Part shown: piece after piece, positions 63,137 to 64,000 of the stretch
How positions within the stretch are numbered: the first letter of the stretch is position 1
Layout: every line of letters starts with the position of its first letter
Origin: Streptococcus merionis DSM 19192
GTDB taxonomy: Bacteria > Bacillota > Bacilli > Lactobacillales > Streptococcaceae
Assembly (NCBI RefSeq): GCF_000380085.1
Contig: NZ_KB904556.1
Coordinates: forward strand, 62,001 to 126,000
Direction of reading: 5' to 3'
DNA length: 64,000 bases
Translations under genes and position numbers: made by a program
The notes under the pieces: model-generated
Database searches by the model: none
The model's input: the letters and a program-made list of their open reading frames with translations, nothing else
Told to the model about the DNA's origin: nothing

Positions 63137-64000
63137 ATGGCAAAATTTGATTTTGAGAAATTGAAAAACATACAGAATAATGAAAAAGTAAAATCCTTCA
63201 CATCAGGAGTGACCTCCTTCTGGAAAAAGTCAGGCCTTGCTAAAGTATCGCCAGTATTAGTCAAAATTTTAGGTGGTATTAAGGTTGCCTTTAATAGTGT
63301 TTTTGTTATTGGACTTTTGCTGGTTTCTTTGGGAGCTGGTGCGGCGCTTGGTTATATTGGCAGTCTTTTTGAAGAAGTTGAAAAGATGAACCAAGCTACT
63401 CTTGTAAAGCGGGTGAGTGAGGTGACTGGAGTTTCCAAGTTGACTTATGCTGATGGCAGTTTGATATCAGAAGTCAAGTCAGATCTTTTGCGTCAGGAAG
63501 TTCCTAGTGAGCAGATTTCATCCTATCTAAAGCAAGCGGTGATTGCTACTGAAGATGAAAATTTTGAATCGCATCAGGGTGTTGTTCCTAAAGCTATCTT
63601 TCGGGCAGCGCTTGGTTCTTTAGGATTAGGCTCTTCAAGTGGCGGATCTACTTTGACCCAGCAGTTAATCAAGCAGCAGGTTGTCGGAAATGAATTGACC
63701 TATTCCCGTAAGGCAACAGAGATTATTCACGCTTTGGAGCTGGAAAGAAATCTGACTAAAGACGAGATCTTGACACTTTACCTTAACGTATCCTCTTTTG
63801 GGCGCAATCATCATGGGCAAAATATCGCGGGTGTTGAAGAAGCTGCTCAAGGGATTTTTGGGGTGTCTGCAGCAGAACTCTCCATTCCCCAAGCAGCCTT
63901 TATCGCAGGTTTGCCACAGAGCCCCATTGTCTATTCGCCTTATGCGTCTGATGGTACTCTAAAGTCGGCAGAAGGCCTTGTCTATGGATTGGGACGAGCT
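63137..64000 (+). CDS. pbp1B: class A penicillin-binding protein 1b-like, N-terminal part
   Basis: The first 288 codons are in the window; the gene runs off the right end. A basic cytoplasmic region is followed by one membrane helix (about 52-76) and a GT51 glycosyltransferase domain with Glu in IATEDENFESH and GGSTLTQQLIKQQ. It polymerises lipid II and, in full, should add a transpeptidase. AAGGAG precedes the ATG. Its position divergent from tyrS matches streptococcal pbp1B. Confidence 0.92.
   Translation, partial: MAKFDFEKLKNIQNNEKVKSFTSGVTSFWKKSGLAKVSPVLVKILGGIKVAFNSVFVIGLLLVSLGAGAALGYIGSLFEEVEKMNQATLVKRVSEVTGVSKLTYADGSLISEVKSDLLRQEVPSEQISSYLKQAVIATEDENFESHQGVVPKAIFRAALGSLGLGSSSGGSTLTQQLIKQQVVGNELTYSRKATEIIHALELERNLTKDEILTLYLNVSSFGRNHHGQNIAGVEEAAQGIFGVSAAELSIPQAAFIAGLPQSPIVYSPYASDGTLKSAEGLVYGLGRA

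Noticed and set aside
1-64000. CRISPR array, prophage, insertion sequence or rRNA operon
   Set aside because: No regularly spaced repeats, no phage structural or integrase genes, no intact transposase and no rRNA sequence were seen in the window.

Overview
The window is a chromosomal segment of a low-GC Gram-positive bacterium, most likely a Streptococcus. The evidence is protein-level: RadA, HslO, NusG, CtsR/ClpC, two class A penicillin-binding proteins, streptococcal LytTR/DUF3021 and Rgg proteins, and gene orders such as rpsB-tsf, ctsR-clpC and tyrS next to a pbp1B-type gene. A CiaR-type small RNA supports the same placement. I cannot fix the species from sequence alone.

Layout. 1-14.8 kb is a carbohydrate-utilisation island: the end of a sugar symporter, a metallo-hydrolase, an acetyl-esterase-like hydrolase and a GH2 enzyme on the plus strand; then GH3, GH78, beta-phosphoglucomutase, GH43 and an apiosidase-like protein on the minus strand, faced by an AraC regulator. 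None of the enzymes shows a signal peptide, so glycosides are probably imported and cleaved inside the cell. 14.8-18.2 kb is core metabolism (formyl-THF ligase, rhomboid, galU, gpsA). 18.2-22.3 kb is a visibly AT-rich insert with a two-component system, an ABC transporter and a 9-codon leader ORF. 22.7-28.8 kb holds an Rgg regulator, an S41 peptidase, a winged-helix protein and dut-phosphatase-radA. A CiaR-type csRNA follows at about 28.9 kb.

29.2-35.1 kb is accessory: a LytTR/LiaF-like pair, an MFS pump, a divergent EcsC/XRE pair around a perfect palindrome, a formate/nitrite channel and a PadR regulator. 35.4-42.5 kb is mostly housekeeping (dus, hslO, pgpA, ferredoxin-NADP reductase, pbp2A, rpmG, secE, nusG). 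43-50.4 kb has TraX, a TetR/cation-efflux pair, an S66 peptidase, tRNA-Cys, a LytTR-DUF3021-ABC operon and a CPBP protease. 50.7-55.8 kb is a PTS/aldolase operon led by a PRD regulator with a cre site in its leader. 56-64 kb is rpsB-tsf, ctsR-clpC, tyrS and the start of a pbp1B-type gene.

The signals most worth following are regulatory: two LytTR regulatory systems, one with a 20-bp-period tandem repeat just upstream of its promoter; the csRNA; the microORF upstream of the ABC/TCS operon; a degenerate family of MITE-like repeats in intergenic regions; a terminator between promoter and start codon of nusG; and radA, which has no ATG, GTG or TTG start and probably begins at ATC.
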